A DNA stretch of 64,000 bases from JAEUOS01 sp965279115 (GTDB lineage: Bacteria > Pseudomonadota > Gammaproteobacteria > Burkholderiales > JAEUOS01): positions 558,001-622,000 of the forward strand of contig OZ257137.1 in NCBI GenBank assembly GCA_965279115.1, in the 5' to 3' direction. The notes beneath the pieces are model-generated. The model ran no database searches. It was not told the DNA's origin and saw only the letters and a list, made by a program, of their open reading frames with translations. This document shows, piece by piece, positions 8,736 through 17,141 of the stretch. How positions within the stretch are numbered: position 1 is the first letter of the stretch; each line of letters opens with the position of its first letter. The translations under genes and the position numbers were made by a program.

Positions 8736-9667
8736 TGGACTTCCTCATCGCATGGCTGGCCAACACGCCGGAAGCGGCCGCCGCATACGCGCTTGCGGCG
8801 CTCGGGCTGCTGATCTGCGAACGTGCGGGCGTGCTCAATCTCACCGCCGAAGGCATCATGCTGGTCGGGGCGATGTCGGCCATAGGTGCATCGCTGCAAC
8901 TCGGCGGACCGCCGATCGCCGCGATGGCCTGCGCGATGCTGGCCGGCTCGGTCGTCTCGCTGCTGTTCGCGGTGATGGTGGTGAGCCTGCGCGTCAACCA
9001 GGTGATCTCGGGCCTGGCGGTGGTGTTCTTCTGCCAGGGATTCACCCAGCTCGCCGGCACCTTGCTGGAATGGCAAAACCGCCCGGTCGACGGCCTCCTG
9101 CCGATTCGCATTCCCCTCTTTGCGGACATGCCGCTGATCGGTCGCATCCTCTTTGAGCAGAATGCGGTGATCTACCTGACATTGCCGATCTTTGCGCTGG
9201 TGCATTTCACCCTGTATCGCAGCGTGGCAGGGCTGCGCCTGCGCGCGGTGGGCGAAAACCCGGAAGCCGCCGATGCGGCCGGCATCAGCGTTCCGCGGGT
9301 TCGTTACGCGGCCATACTGGTCGGCTCCGCCCTGATGGGCCTGGCGGGTGGCTTGTTGTCGGTTGGCGGTGTCAAGATGTGGTTTCCTGACATGACCACC
9401 GGACGCGGATGGATCGCCGTGGCCCTGGTCATCTTCGCTCGCTGGCAGCCCTGGCGCGCGCTCGCAGGCGCGCTCCTGTTCGGCTGCATCGAGTCGTTGA
9501 TCCCGCGTATCGCTGCGGCTGGCATACGTGTGCCGCAGTATTTCATGCTCATGACCCCTTATCTGGTCACACTGGGCGTGATGGTCTGGGCGGCGATGGC
9601 GAGGAACACCCGCAGCAACGAACCTGGCGCGCTGGGCACGGCATTTTCACGCGAGGAACGACACTGA
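8735..9667 (+). CDS. ABC transporter permease 2 (BMP/nucleoside type)
   Basis: This 310-residue protein has about eight membrane spans and is paralogous in type to the preceding permease. Conserved features are the ERAGVLNLTAEGIMLVGA segment, VNQVISGLAVVFF, and the LRAVGENPEAADAAGI cytoplasmic loop that couples to the ATPase. The ATG at 8735 is chosen because it overlaps the previous stop (TGATG) and gives the normal family length; the frame is open far upstream only as an antiparallel shadow. The two permeases are presumed to form a heterodimeric pore with the ATPase at 6140 and the binding protein at 5038. Confidence 0.9.
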   Translation: MDFLIAWLANTPEAAAAYALAALGLLICERAGVLNLTAEGIMLVGAMSAIGASLQLGGPPIAAMACAMLAGSVVSLLFAVMVVSLRVNQVISGLAVVFFCQGFTQLAGTLLEWQNRPVDGLLPIRIPLFADMPLIGRILFEQNAVIYLTLPIFALVHFTLYRSVAGLRLRAVGENPEAADAAGISVPRVRYAAILVGSALMGLAGGLLSVGGVKMWFPDMTTGRGWIAVALVIFARWQPWRALAGALLFGCIESLIPRIAAAGIRVPQYFMLMTPYLVTLGVMVWAAMARNTRSNEPGALGTAFSREERH

Positions 9668-9673
9668 TTCCAG

Positions 9674-9692
9674 CCTGAAGAGCGTCTTCAGG
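9674..9692. terminator. Hairpin between convergent genes, possible bidirectional terminator
   Basis: An 8-bp perfect inverted repeat CCTGAAGA-GCG-TCTTCAGG lies between the end of the importer operon and the convergent membrane gene, and includes the latter's stop codon. No T-run follows on either side, so it is not a classical intrinsic terminator. Its place between two converging units makes a transcript-end or stability role reasonable. Confidence 0.4.
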
Positions 9693-10152
9693 TCCAGCCG
9701 CGCCCCACGAATACGATCACGGTCGTGACCAGGCCCAGTACCAGGTTCAGCAACACCAGCTGACGGATCAGGTTCATCGCAGCCCCACCGGCCGGCCAGT
9801 CCTGCGCCGCCACCGCAGCGCGCAAGCGCCTGAAGGCGGGAAACCGGATATGGCCGAAAATCGCCATCATCAACACGCCAATGGCAGACATGGCGTGGAT
9901 GTGCGGCCCGATGCGACCACCGTTGCTGGCGAAGAGCACCATGATGGCAACACCGCTCACCAGTATGAGCACGATGCTGACGGATACCCAGGTGAAAAAG
10001 CGCCCGAGCGTGGCCGCCAGGAGCGGCAGGCGCTGCGGAGGTTGCAGCAGTTCCGCCGCCGAGGGCCGCAGCGCCATATGCGCGAAGAACATGCCGCCTA
10101 CCCAGACGATCACGCCGAGCAGGTGCACCAGAAGCCAGAGACTGTAGGTCAC
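9688..10152 (-). CDS. CopD-like small membrane protein
   Basis: This 154-residue protein has four predicted membrane helices and the histidine pattern of the CopD family. H10 lies in LLVHLLGVIVWVGGMFFAH, and further histidines lie in GGRIGPHIHAMSAIG and in the third helix region. CopD-like proteins are linked to copper handling, but many short members have no known role. It begins with GTG overlapping the rnhB stop (GTGA), which puts it at the distal end of the long rpsB-rnhB transcription block. The family is likely; function is uncertain. Confidence 0.7.
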   Translation of the reverse strand: MTYSLWLLVHLLGVIVWVGGMFFAHMALRPSAAELLQPPQRLPLLAATLGRFFTWVSVSIVLILVSGVAIMVLFASNGGRIGPHIHAMSAIGVLMMAIFGHIRFPAFRRLRAAVAAQDWPAGGAAMNLIRQLVLLNLVLGLVTTVIVFVGRGWT

Positions 10153-10829
10153 AGAAGATCCACCAGGATATGCTTCACGGGCGCGAAACTGCGCCGGTGC
10201 GCCGGACAGGCGCCATGTTCACGAATTTTCGCCAGGTGCAGTTGGGTAGCATAGCCCTTGTGCCGCTCGAACGCATACTCCGGATATGCCTTGGCCAGTG
10301 CAACAAGTTCACGGTCACGCGCGGACTTGGCGAGGATCGAGGCCGCCGATATTGCCGCCACCTGCGCGTCGCCCTTGATGATGGCACGCGTGGTGTAAGG
10401 CAGCAGCGGCGCCTGGTTGCCGTCCACCCAGACCTCGTCGGGGCTCACCAGCAACTTGTCAACCGCGCGCCGCATCGCAAGCAGGGTGGCCTGCAGGATG
10501 TTGATGCGATCGATTTCCTCGACGGATGCCGAGGCAATGCCGAAAGCCAGTGCGTCGGTCTGGATCTTCACCGCCAGCTTCTCGCGCTTGATCGCGCTGA
10601 GTTTCTTGGAATCATCCAGCCCGCGGATCGGCCGCGACGGATTGAGCACCACCGCGGCGGCATACACCGGACCGGCAAGCGGGCCGCGGCCGGCCTCGTC
10701 AACCCCGCATATCAGAAGCCCCTTGATGGGCGGCGGACGCCGCAGTGCCTTGACCTTGCGCGAATGCTTGTCGACGCCTGCCAGCAGGTCGGGCTGAATT
10801 TCCTCCGGCAGACGGGTATCACGGACCAT
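10149..10829 (-). CDS. rnhB: Ribonuclease HII
   Basis: RNase HII cleaves the RNA strand of RNA-DNA hybrids and starts removal of misincorporated ribonucleotides. The 226-residue product has the signature GVDEAGRGPLAGP with metal-binding D44 and E45, then GLDDSKKLS, VDGNQAP and the AAISAASILAKSARD segment that carries the final catalytic Asp. About 35 residues precede the conserved core, slightly more than usual, so translation could start further in. The gene follows lpxB by nine bases, the usual betaproteobacterial order. Confidence 0.95.
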   Translation of the reverse strand: MVRDTRLPEEIQPDLLAGVDKHSRKVKALRRPPPIKGLLICGVDEAGRGPLAGPVYAAAVVLNPSRPIRGLDDSKKLSAIKREKLAVKIQTDALAFGIASASVEEIDRINILQATLLAMRRAVDKLLVSPDEVWVDGNQAPLLPYTTRAIIKGDAQVAAISAASILAKSARDRELVALAKAYPEYAFERHKGYATQLHLAKIREHGACPAHRRSFAPVKHILVDLL

Positions 10830-10838
10830 CGCCGGATT

Positions 10839-12023
10839 CTACGCGGGGCCCGCTGCGCGCGCTCCCTGGACGGCGCGCGATGGAAAGAACCGGTTGACGA
10901 TGGCGTCGGCAGCCCGTGCCGGCATGCCTTGCCGCAATTCGGCATGCAAATCCGCAAAACGCGTCTCGATTTTTCTGCGCGTCCCGGGGTCGGCAATCAG
11001 GTTGGCGATCGCCTGAGCGAGATTCTCCGGCGACGCGTCGTCCTGGAGAAATTCCGGCACGATGAACTCACCGCACAGTATGTTCGGCAGGCCGACCCAG
11101 GGCTGGTATTTCATGCGTCGCATCATCTCCCAGGAGATCCGCGCCATGTTGTAGGCGATGACCATTGGTCGCTTGAACAGGGCAGCCTCAAGCGTGGCGG
11201 TGCCGCTGGCGACCAGGGCGATATCGGAGGCGGCAAGGGCGGTGTGTGAATCGCGCGGCGCCATCACGAAGCCAAGATCACCCGCGTTATTGCGCTTGAC
11301 GGCTTCATCCCACTGTGCGGATGTTGCGTCGCTGGCCAGCGGCACGACAAAGCGCACGCCGGGCAGGCCGCGCGACAGGCGCAGGGCGGCGAGAACAAAG
11401 CGATCTGCCAGGTACTTCAGTTCGGATTGCCGGCTTCCGGGCAACAGGGCCACCACCGTCGCATCGCCCGGCAGGCCCAGGCGCGCGCGTGCCCCGGCAC
11501 GGTCCGGGACTTGCGGAATCACGTCTGCCAGCGGGTAGCCGACATAGGTCGCACCGATGCCGGCATCGCGGTAGAGCCTTTCCTCGAAGGGAAAGACGCA
11601 CAGCATCTCTTCACAGGCGGCGCGAATCTTCGCGATGCGCTCGCCGCGCCATGCCCAAATCGAGGGGCTGATGAAGTGTGCGGTGCGCACTCCCGCCTGT
11701 CGCAGGCGTGTTTCCAGGTCCAGGTTGAAGTCGGGCGCATCCACACCGATGAACAAATCGGGTGGCTCCGCCAGCAGACGCGCGGCGAGATGACGGCGGA
11801 TGCCGGTGATCTCGCGATAGTGCTTGAGCACTTCGACGTAGCCGCGCACGGCCAACTTCTCGGCAGGCCACAATGCCGAGAATCCGGTCGCCTGCATGCG
11901 CGGTCCGCCGATGCCGTAGAAGCTCGCGCCCGGGAGGCGCGCAGCCAGCGCCGGGATCAGGTGGGAGGCCAGCAGGTCGCCGGAGGCCTCGCCAGCCACC
12001 ATTGCGATGCGCGGCGCGGCCAT
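10839..12023 (-). CDS. lpxB: Lipid-A-disaccharide synthase
   Basis: LpxB joins UDP-2,3-diacylglucosamine and lipid X to make the lipid A disaccharide at the inner membrane. The 394-residue protein opens with the family motif MVAGEASGDLLASHLIPAL and has FYGIGGPRM, the FIGVDAPDFN segment and the GSGTATLEAALFKRPMVIAY donor-site region. Length is normal (E. coli has 382). It starts five bases after lpxA ends, in the lpxD-fabZ-lpxA-lpxB order that is standard for Raetz-pathway operons. Confidence 0.96.
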   Translation of the reverse strand: MAAPRIAMVAGEASGDLLASHLIPALAARLPGASFYGIGGPRMQATGFSALWPAEKLAVRGYVEVLKHYREITGIRRHLAARLLAEPPDLFIGVDAPDFNLDLETRLRQAGVRTAHFISPSIWAWRGERIAKIRAACEEMLCVFPFEERLYRDAGIGATYVGYPLADVIPQVPDRAGARARLGLPGDATVVALLPGSRQSELKYLADRFVLAALRLSRGLPGVRFVVPLASDATSAQWDEAVKRNNAGDLGFVMAPRDSHTALAASDIALVASGTATLEAALFKRPMVIAYNMARISWEMMRRMKYQPWVGLPNILCGEFIVPEFLQDDASPENLAQAIANLIADPGTRRKIETRFADLHAELRQGMPARAADAIVNRFFPSRAVQGARAAGPA

Positions 12024-12028
12024 CCCGG

Positions 12029-12805
12029 TCAGCGCATGATTCCGCGCGTGGACGCAGCAACAAAATCCGACAGCAACGCCACTTCGGGATGCAGCGTGCC
12101 CTGCGCCGCGAGTTCGCGCCGGGCCTCTTCAAGCAGCAGGCCGTTCTTGTACAGAGTCTTGTAGGCACGGCGCACGTTTTCGATCTGCTCCGCCGTATAG
12201 GTGCGGCGCTTGAGCCCCTCGCCGTTGATGCCATGCGGCGCGGCGGGGTTGCCGGAACACGTCACATAGGGCGGCAGGTCCTTGAACAGGATGGCGCCCA
12301 TGGCGCACATGGAGTGCGCGCCGATGCGCACGAACTGGTGCACGACGGTAAAGCCGCCAAGAATTGCCCAATCGCCGACATGCACGTGGCCCGCCAATTG
12401 GGCGTTGTTGGCGAAAATGGTGTGGTTGCCGACCTGGCAATCGTGCGCAAGGTGCACATAGGCCATGACCCAGTTGTCGTTGCCTACCCGCGTGACGCCC
12501 GCATCCTGGGCCGTGCCGCGGTTGAAGGTGCAGAATTCCCGGATCGTGTTGTTGTCGCCGATTTCAAGCCGAGTAGGCTCGCCGGCGTACTTCTTGTCCT
12601 GCGGCGCGGCACCCAGCGATGCGAATTGCCAGATGCGATTGCCGCGACCGATCGCGGTGGGGCCCTCGATCACGCAGTGAGGCCCGACCCGGGTCCCCGA
12701 GTCGATGCTGACCCCCGCCCCGATCACCGTGTACGGGCCGACCTCCACGTCGGAAGCCAGCTGCGCCGCGGGATCGATGACAGCGGTCGGGTGGATGCTC
12801 GACAT
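12029..12805 (-). CDS. lpxA: UDP-N-acetylglucosamine acyltransferase
   Basis: LpxA adds a 3-hydroxyacyl chain from acyl-ACP to UDP-GlcNAc, the first step of lipid A synthesis. The 258-residue protein is a left-handed parallel beta helix made of hexapeptide repeats, starting IHPTAVIDPAAQLASDVEVG. The catalytic His is in the VHLAHDCQVGNH segment, and a C-terminal helical region (YTAEQIENVRRAYK) follows. Its length matches E. coli LpxA (262). It lies 16 bases after fabZ. Confidence 0.96.
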   Translation of the reverse strand: MSSIHPTAVIDPAAQLASDVEVGPYTVIGAGVSIDSGTRVGPHCVIEGPTAIGRGNRIWQFASLGAAPQDKKYAGEPTRLEIGDNNTIREFCTFNRGTAQDAGVTRVGNDNWVMAYVHLAHDCQVGNHTIFANNAQLAGHVHVGDWAILGGFTVVHQFVRIGAHSMCAMGAILFKDLPPYVTCSGNPAAPHGINGEGLKRRTYTAEQIENVRRAYKTLYKNGLLLEEARRELAAQGTLHPEVALLSDFVAASTRGIMR

Positions 12806-12821
12806 GTTGTTCCGGCCGCCC

Positions 12822-13277
12822 TCAGGCGCCTTCGATGCTGCGCACGGTGCACATCAGGCCCGCCTCGGTGGCGAGTTGGCCGTCGACCCGCGCTTCGGCC
12901 TTGAATTTCCACAGGCCGCGGCGCACCGGGCCATCGATGGACACATGCAGGTGCAACTGGTCGCCGGGGCTGACCGGCCGCTTGAAACGCGCGTCGTCGA
13001 TACCGACGAAATAGTAGACCGACTTGTCGTCAGGCCGGTTGCCAAGCGTCTTGAACGAAAGGATTGCCGCAGCCTGCGCCAGCGCTTCGAGGATCAGCAC
13101 GCCCGGCATGACAGGATGGTGCGGGAAGTGGCCGGTGAAAAACGGCTCGTTGATCGACACATTCTTCACCGCATGAATATGGGAAGAAGGGGTCACCTCA
13201 AGCACCCGATCGACCAGCAACATCGGGTAGCGGTGTGGCAGGTGCTCCAGGATGGCCCGGATATCCATCGCGTTCAT
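12822..13277 (-). CDS. fabZ: 3-hydroxyacyl-ACP dehydratase
   Basis: FabZ dehydrates 3-hydroxyacyl-ACP in fatty acid elongation, competing with LpxA and LpxD for the same substrate. The 151-residue hot-dog protein shows LPHRYPMLLVDRV and the catalytic GHFPHHPVMPGVLILEALAQ, which holds the active-site His and Glu. The ATG at 13277 overlaps the lpxD stop by four bases; an alternative start three codons later would remove the overlap. Confidence 0.96.
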   Translation of the reverse strand: MNAMDIRAILEHLPHRYPMLLVDRVLEVTPSSHIHAVKNVSINEPFFTGHFPHHPVMPGVLILEALAQAAAILSFKTLGNRPDDKSVYYFVGIDDARFKRPVSPGDQLHLHVSIDGPVRRGLWKFKAEARVDGQLATEAGLMCTVRSIEGA

Positions 13278-14260
13278 CGGTTCTTCTCCAGCGTCGCAAG
13301 ACGCTCTTCAAGTAGGGCGAGGCGTGCCGCCATCGCATCGAGCTGACGCAGGTGCGCTGCGCTCTTGAGCCATTCACGCTGAGGTGCCAGCGGCCACGCG
13401 CCGCCATAGGTTCCGGCTTCGGAAATCGACTTGGTGACCAGCGCCCCGGCGGAAATGTTGACCCGGTCGGCGATCGTGAGATGCCCGAGGATCACCGCCC
13501 CCCCGCCCACGGTGCAATACTGGCCGATGGTCGCACTGCCGGCGATACCGACGCAGCCTGCCATGGCCGTGTGAGCGCCTATGCTGACGTTGTGGCCGAC
13601 CTGGATCTGGTTGTCCAGTTTGACGCCATCGCCGATGATGGTGTCGCCCAGGGCGCCGCGATCGATGGTGGTGCCGGCGCCGATTTCCACATCGTCACCG
13701 ATCACCACAGTGCCGGTCTGCGGAATCTTGAGCCAGCGTCCAGCCTCATTGGCGAAGCCGAAGCCATCGCTGCCAATGGCGGCCTGCGCGTGGATCACGG
13801 CGCGCGCGCCGATACGTACGCGGGCCAGGACGGTGGCATGCGGATGCAACACACTGCCCGCGCCGATCTCGGCATTGTCCGCCACCACGGCGTGCGCACC
13901 GATGGAAACATCCTTGCCCAGACGTGCGGTGCGCGATACATGCGCGCTCGGGTGAATGCCGGCTTCCGGCGCCGGGTGCGGGTCGAGCAATTGCGCGACG
14001 CGTGCATAGCAGGCATACGGATTGTCATGCAACAGGCTGGGGCGCGAAGCGAGTTGCGCATCACGCTTCCCGAGAATCAGGGCGCTGGCACGGGAGCCCG
14101 CGGCATCGCGGCGATAGCGCGGATTGGCGAGAAAGGCGATGTCGCCGTCGCCTGCCGCCTTGAGGGTCGCAACACGGGAAATCATTGTGGCGCCGTCGCC
14201 GTGCAAAACTGCCCCGGTTCGCTCGGCCAGGGATGCCAGGGACACCGGGCCGGGCGCCAT
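13274..14260 (-). CDS. lpxD: UDP-3-O-(3-hydroxyacyl)glucosamine N-acyltransferase
   Basis: LpxD adds the second hydroxyacyl chain in lipid A synthesis. The 328-residue protein has an N-terminal uridine-binding domain (about 1-100, with GDGDIAFLANPRY), then a hexapeptide-repeat beta helix. The helix includes the catalytic-His region GVKLDNQIQVGHNVSIGAHT, and a C-terminal helix ends in a run of charged residues. Length is close to the family norm of about 340. It is ten bases after skp and overlaps fabZ. Confidence 0.96.
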   Translation of the reverse strand: MAPGPVSLASLAERTGAVLHGDGATMISRVATLKAAGDGDIAFLANPRYRRDAAGSRASALILGKRDAQLASRPSLLHDNPYACYARVAQLLDPHPAPEAGIHPSAHVSRTARLGKDVSIGAHAVVADNAEIGAGSVLHPHATVLARVRIGARAVIHAQAAIGSDGFGFANEAGRWLKIPQTGTVVIGDDVEIGAGTTIDRGALGDTIIGDGVKLDNQIQVGHNVSIGAHTAMAGCVGIAGSATIGQYCTVGGGAVILGHLTIADRVNISAGALVTKSISEAGTYGGAWPLAPQREWLKSAAHLRQLDAMAARLALLEERLATLEKNR

Positions 14261-14270
14261 GGCGCTACGA

Positions 14271-14780
14271 CTACTTGGTTTCTGCCAAGACCTTGAGTAC
14301 CTTGTCGGTCAGGTCGAGCTTGGGATTGGCATAGGCCGCATCCTGGAAAACCGCATCAAGACCTTCCTTTTCGGCGATCTGCTTCAAGGCCCGGTTGGCC
14401 GCTTGCAGCACCGTCGAGAACTCCTCGTTGCGGCGGCGATTGACATCCTCATTGAATTCCCGCTGCTTGCGGTTGACATCGAGTTCGAGATCCCCAAGCG
14501 TGCGCTGGCGCTGGCTGCGCTGGGTCTCGTTCATGACCGGCAGGTCCTTCTGAAACCGCTCGCCTTCGGTTCGCAAACGGGTGGTGAGTTCGCCAAGCTC
14601 GCGCTCGCGGCGCGAAAACTCCCCTTCCAGCTTTTTCTCCGCGCGCTTGGCGGCGTCGGATTCGCGAAAGATGCGCTCCGTGTTGACAAAACCGATGCGG
14701 CTCTGCGCGACCGCGAACCCGCTGATCATCAACGCGGCAAACGCCGCCACATACATCCCGACTTTTCGATTCAAGCCCAT
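14271..14780 (-). CDS. skp: Periplasmic chaperone Skp/OmpH
   Basis: Skp is a trimeric periplasmic holdase that carries unfolded outer-membrane proteins to the Bam complex. The product (169 residues from the ATG at 14780) has a signal peptide ending around GFAVA-Q, then IGFVNTERIFRES and a long charged coiled-coil rich in Arg and Glu that forms the tentacles. The start is not certain. A TTG at 14798 is in frame, and the AGGAG before the ATG is only one base away from it. The bamA-skp-lpxD order supports the assignment. Confidence 0.93.
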   Translation of the reverse strand: MGLNRKVGMYVAAFAALMISGFAVAQSRIGFVNTERIFRESDAAKRAEKKLEGEFSRRERELGELTTRLRTEGERFQKDLPVMNETQRSQRQRTLGDLELDVNRKQREFNEDVNRRRNEEFSTVLQAANRALKQIAEKEGLDAVFQDAAYANPKLDLTDKVLKVLAETK

Positions 14781-14829
14781 ACTCCTGATACGCGACAACC
14801 GCTATTTTGCCACGCGTGATGCTGATCTG

Positions 14830-17133
14830 CTAGAAAGCCGTCCCGGCGGTGAATTGCAGGCGCTGCAGCCGATCGCCCGATTGAGTATTGAGCGGCAGCG
14901 CCCAGCTGATACGCAAGGGGCCGAATGGCGACTGCCAATCGAGCCCGATACCCGTCGAATAGCGGAAACTGCCTCCTGAAATCGGACCGGTACCATAAAC
15001 ACGCCCCGCATCCAGGAAAGCCGCAAGGCGAACCGAACGATCCTTGGTCAACCCCGGAAACGGAAAGAGAAACTCCGCCGTCCCGGTCAAGCGCTTTTCG
15101 CCGCCCAGAATGCTGTCGTCGGTGTCGCGTGGTCCAAGCGAGTTGGTGTCGAACCCGCGCACCGTACCAATGCCGCCGGCGTAATAGCGTTTGTTGAATG
15201 GCAGAGGCTTGTCTATGCCGCGCGCAATCCCCATATCCCCGCGAAGGTAAATACTATAGGACTTGCCGATCGGGTAATACCAGCGATCCGTGTAATTCAT
15301 GCGCCAGTACTGAACACTGCCGCCGGGAAGCCCGAGTTCGACACCGGCGTTCTGCAGGCGACCTCTACGGGTATAGACCGCACTGTCACGGGTGTCCCGA
15401 AACCAGCTTACCGTGACCGGCAAGGTCGTAACGTTGGCGCCATAGGTAGTCACGTAACTCAGCAGGCGCGCCGGCGGCAAGGCGCCAAGACTGTAATGCG
15501 TCACATCGAAAGCCAGGCCGAAAACGAAGGTGTCCTTGGCAGTATAGGGGTACCCGAACCTTACGCCACCGCCGGTACTGCGCGTCTGGTAGTCACCCAG
15601 ATTCACATTGGCCGCATTGAAATCGCGATGGTAGAGATCGAATCCGCGGCTCACGCCATCGACCGTGAAATACGGGTTGTTGTGCGAAAGTGAATAAACC
15701 TTGTTGGTTCTGCCCGTGCTGATGGATGCGGCCACATAGTTGCCGCTGCCAAAAATGTTCGCCTGCGCAATCGATGTCGAAAGCACCAGCTTGTCGGCGC
15801 TCGAAAACCCGGCACCAAGCAACAACTGACCGGTCGGCTTTTCCTGCACCTTGATGTTGACATCCACCTGGTCCGGTGTTCCGGCGACGGCGGGGGTTTC
15901 GATTTCCGTGTCGCGGAAATAGTCCAGACGGTCGAGGCGTTTTTTTGATTCGGTGATCTTCTCGCCGTCGTAATACGCGCCTTCGAGCTGACGCAATTCC
16001 CGGCGAATGACTTCATCGCGCGTGCGGGTGTTGCCAGCGACGTTGACGCGGCGAACGTAGACGCGGCGCCCCGGATCGATGTAAATCGTGAACGCGACGG
16101 TTTGCTTTTCACGATCGATTTCAGGCGCCGCGTTGGCGTTGGCGAATGCATACCCGTCGTTGCCGAGACGTTCCTGGATTTTCTTGGTCGACGAAGTCAG
16201 CCGTTCGCCATTGAACACGTCGCCGGGCTTCAATTCGATCAGCGGCCGCAACTGCGACTCGCTGACGACCAGTTCGCCGGCGAGCTTGACTTCCGTGACC
16301 GTGAACTTCGGGCCTTCGCGGATGCCGATGGTGATGTAGATGTCCTTCTTGTCCGGCGTGATCGAAACCTGGGTCGACTCGACAGCGAACTCGAGATAAC
16401 CCCGATTGAGATAGAAGGACCGGAGGCTCTCGAGATCGGCGGTCAGCTTTTGCTTGGAATACTGGTTGTCCTTGGTGTACCAGGAAAACCAGCCGCCCTC
16501 CGCAAGCTCGATTTCGTCGAGCAACACGCTTTCCTTGAACGCGGAGGCGCCAATGATGTTGATCTTGTGGATTTTGGCGATCTCGCCTTCTTCAACCGCG
16601 AAGTTAAGCCCTACGCGATTGCGGTCCAGGGGCGTCACGGTGGTCTTGACCGTCATGCCGTAGAGACCCTTGGAAAGGTACTGGCGCTTGAGTTCCTGTT
16701 CGGCGCGGTCAAGCACGGCCCGGTCGAAAATACGCCCTTCAGCCAGGCCGGACTCACGCAACGATTTCTTGACCGCGTCCTTGTCGAATGCCTTCAGCCC
16801 GGTAAAGTCGATCTGGGCGACCGCTGGGCGCTCCTCGATCGTGACGATCATGACCTGACCTTCGACCTCGATCCTCACGTCCTTGAAGAAGCCGGTCGCG
16901 AATAGCGCCTTGATGGACTCGGCAGCGCGATCCTCGGTCAGGCGGTCGCCCACCTTGACAGGGAGGTAGCCGAAGACGGTTCCCGCCTCGGTTCGCTGGA
17001 TGCCCTCGACACGGATGTCCTTGATGACGAAAGGCTCGAATGCGCACGCCTGGCGGGCGCACGCGAGAACCAGCAGAAACGCCAGGACGAAGGCGGATAC
17101 CGACGTCAGGCGCGAATGGCGCAAAGAGAACAC
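14830..17133 (-). CDS. bamA: Outer-membrane protein assembly factor BamA
   Basis: BamA inserts beta-barrel proteins into the outer membrane and is essential. The 767-residue protein has a signal peptide of about 31 residues (ending QACA), then five POTRA domains, the first starting FVIKDIRVEGIQRTEAGTVF. The C-terminal 16-strand barrel contains the conserved VRGF motif (GGIGTVRGFDTNSLGPRD) and ends in Phe, as expected for an outer-membrane barrel. Its length fits the family. It lies eight bases after rseP. BamE is encoded 17 kb away at 33308-34312. Confidence 0.97.
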   Translation of the reverse strand: MFSLRHSRLTSVSAFVLAFLLVLACARQACAFEPFVIKDIRVEGIQRTEAGTVFGYLPVKVGDRLTEDRAAESIKALFATGFFKDVRIEVEGQVMIVTIEERPAVAQIDFTGLKAFDKDAVKKSLRESGLAEGRIFDRAVLDRAEQELKRQYLSKGLYGMTVKTTVTPLDRNRVGLNFAVEEGEIAKIHKINIIGASAFKESVLLDEIELAEGGWFSWYTKDNQYSKQKLTADLESLRSFYLNRGYLEFAVESTQVSITPDKKDIYITIGIREGPKFTVTEVKLAGELVVSESQLRPLIELKPGDVFNGERLTSSTKKIQERLGNDGYAFANANAAPEIDREKQTVAFTIYIDPGRRVYVRRVNVAGNTRTRDEVIRRELRQLEGAYYDGEKITESKKRLDRLDYFRDTEIETPAVAGTPDQVDVNIKVQEKPTGQLLLGAGFSSADKLVLSTSIAQANIFGSGNYVAASISTGRTNKVYSLSHNNPYFTVDGVSRGFDLYHRDFNAANVNLGDYQTRSTGGGVRFGYPYTAKDTFVFGLAFDVTHYSLGALPPARLLSYVTTYGANVTTLPVTVSWFRDTRDSAVYTRRGRLQNAGVELGLPGGSVQYWRMNYTDRWYYPIGKSYSIYLRGDMGIARGIDKPLPFNKRYYAGGIGTVRGFDTNSLGPRDTDDSILGGEKRLTGTAEFLFPFPGLTKDRSVRLAAFLDAGRVYGTGPISGGSFRYSTGIGLDWQSPFGPLRISWALPLNTQSGDRLQRLQFTAGTAF

Positions 17134-17141
17134 GTTGGAAA

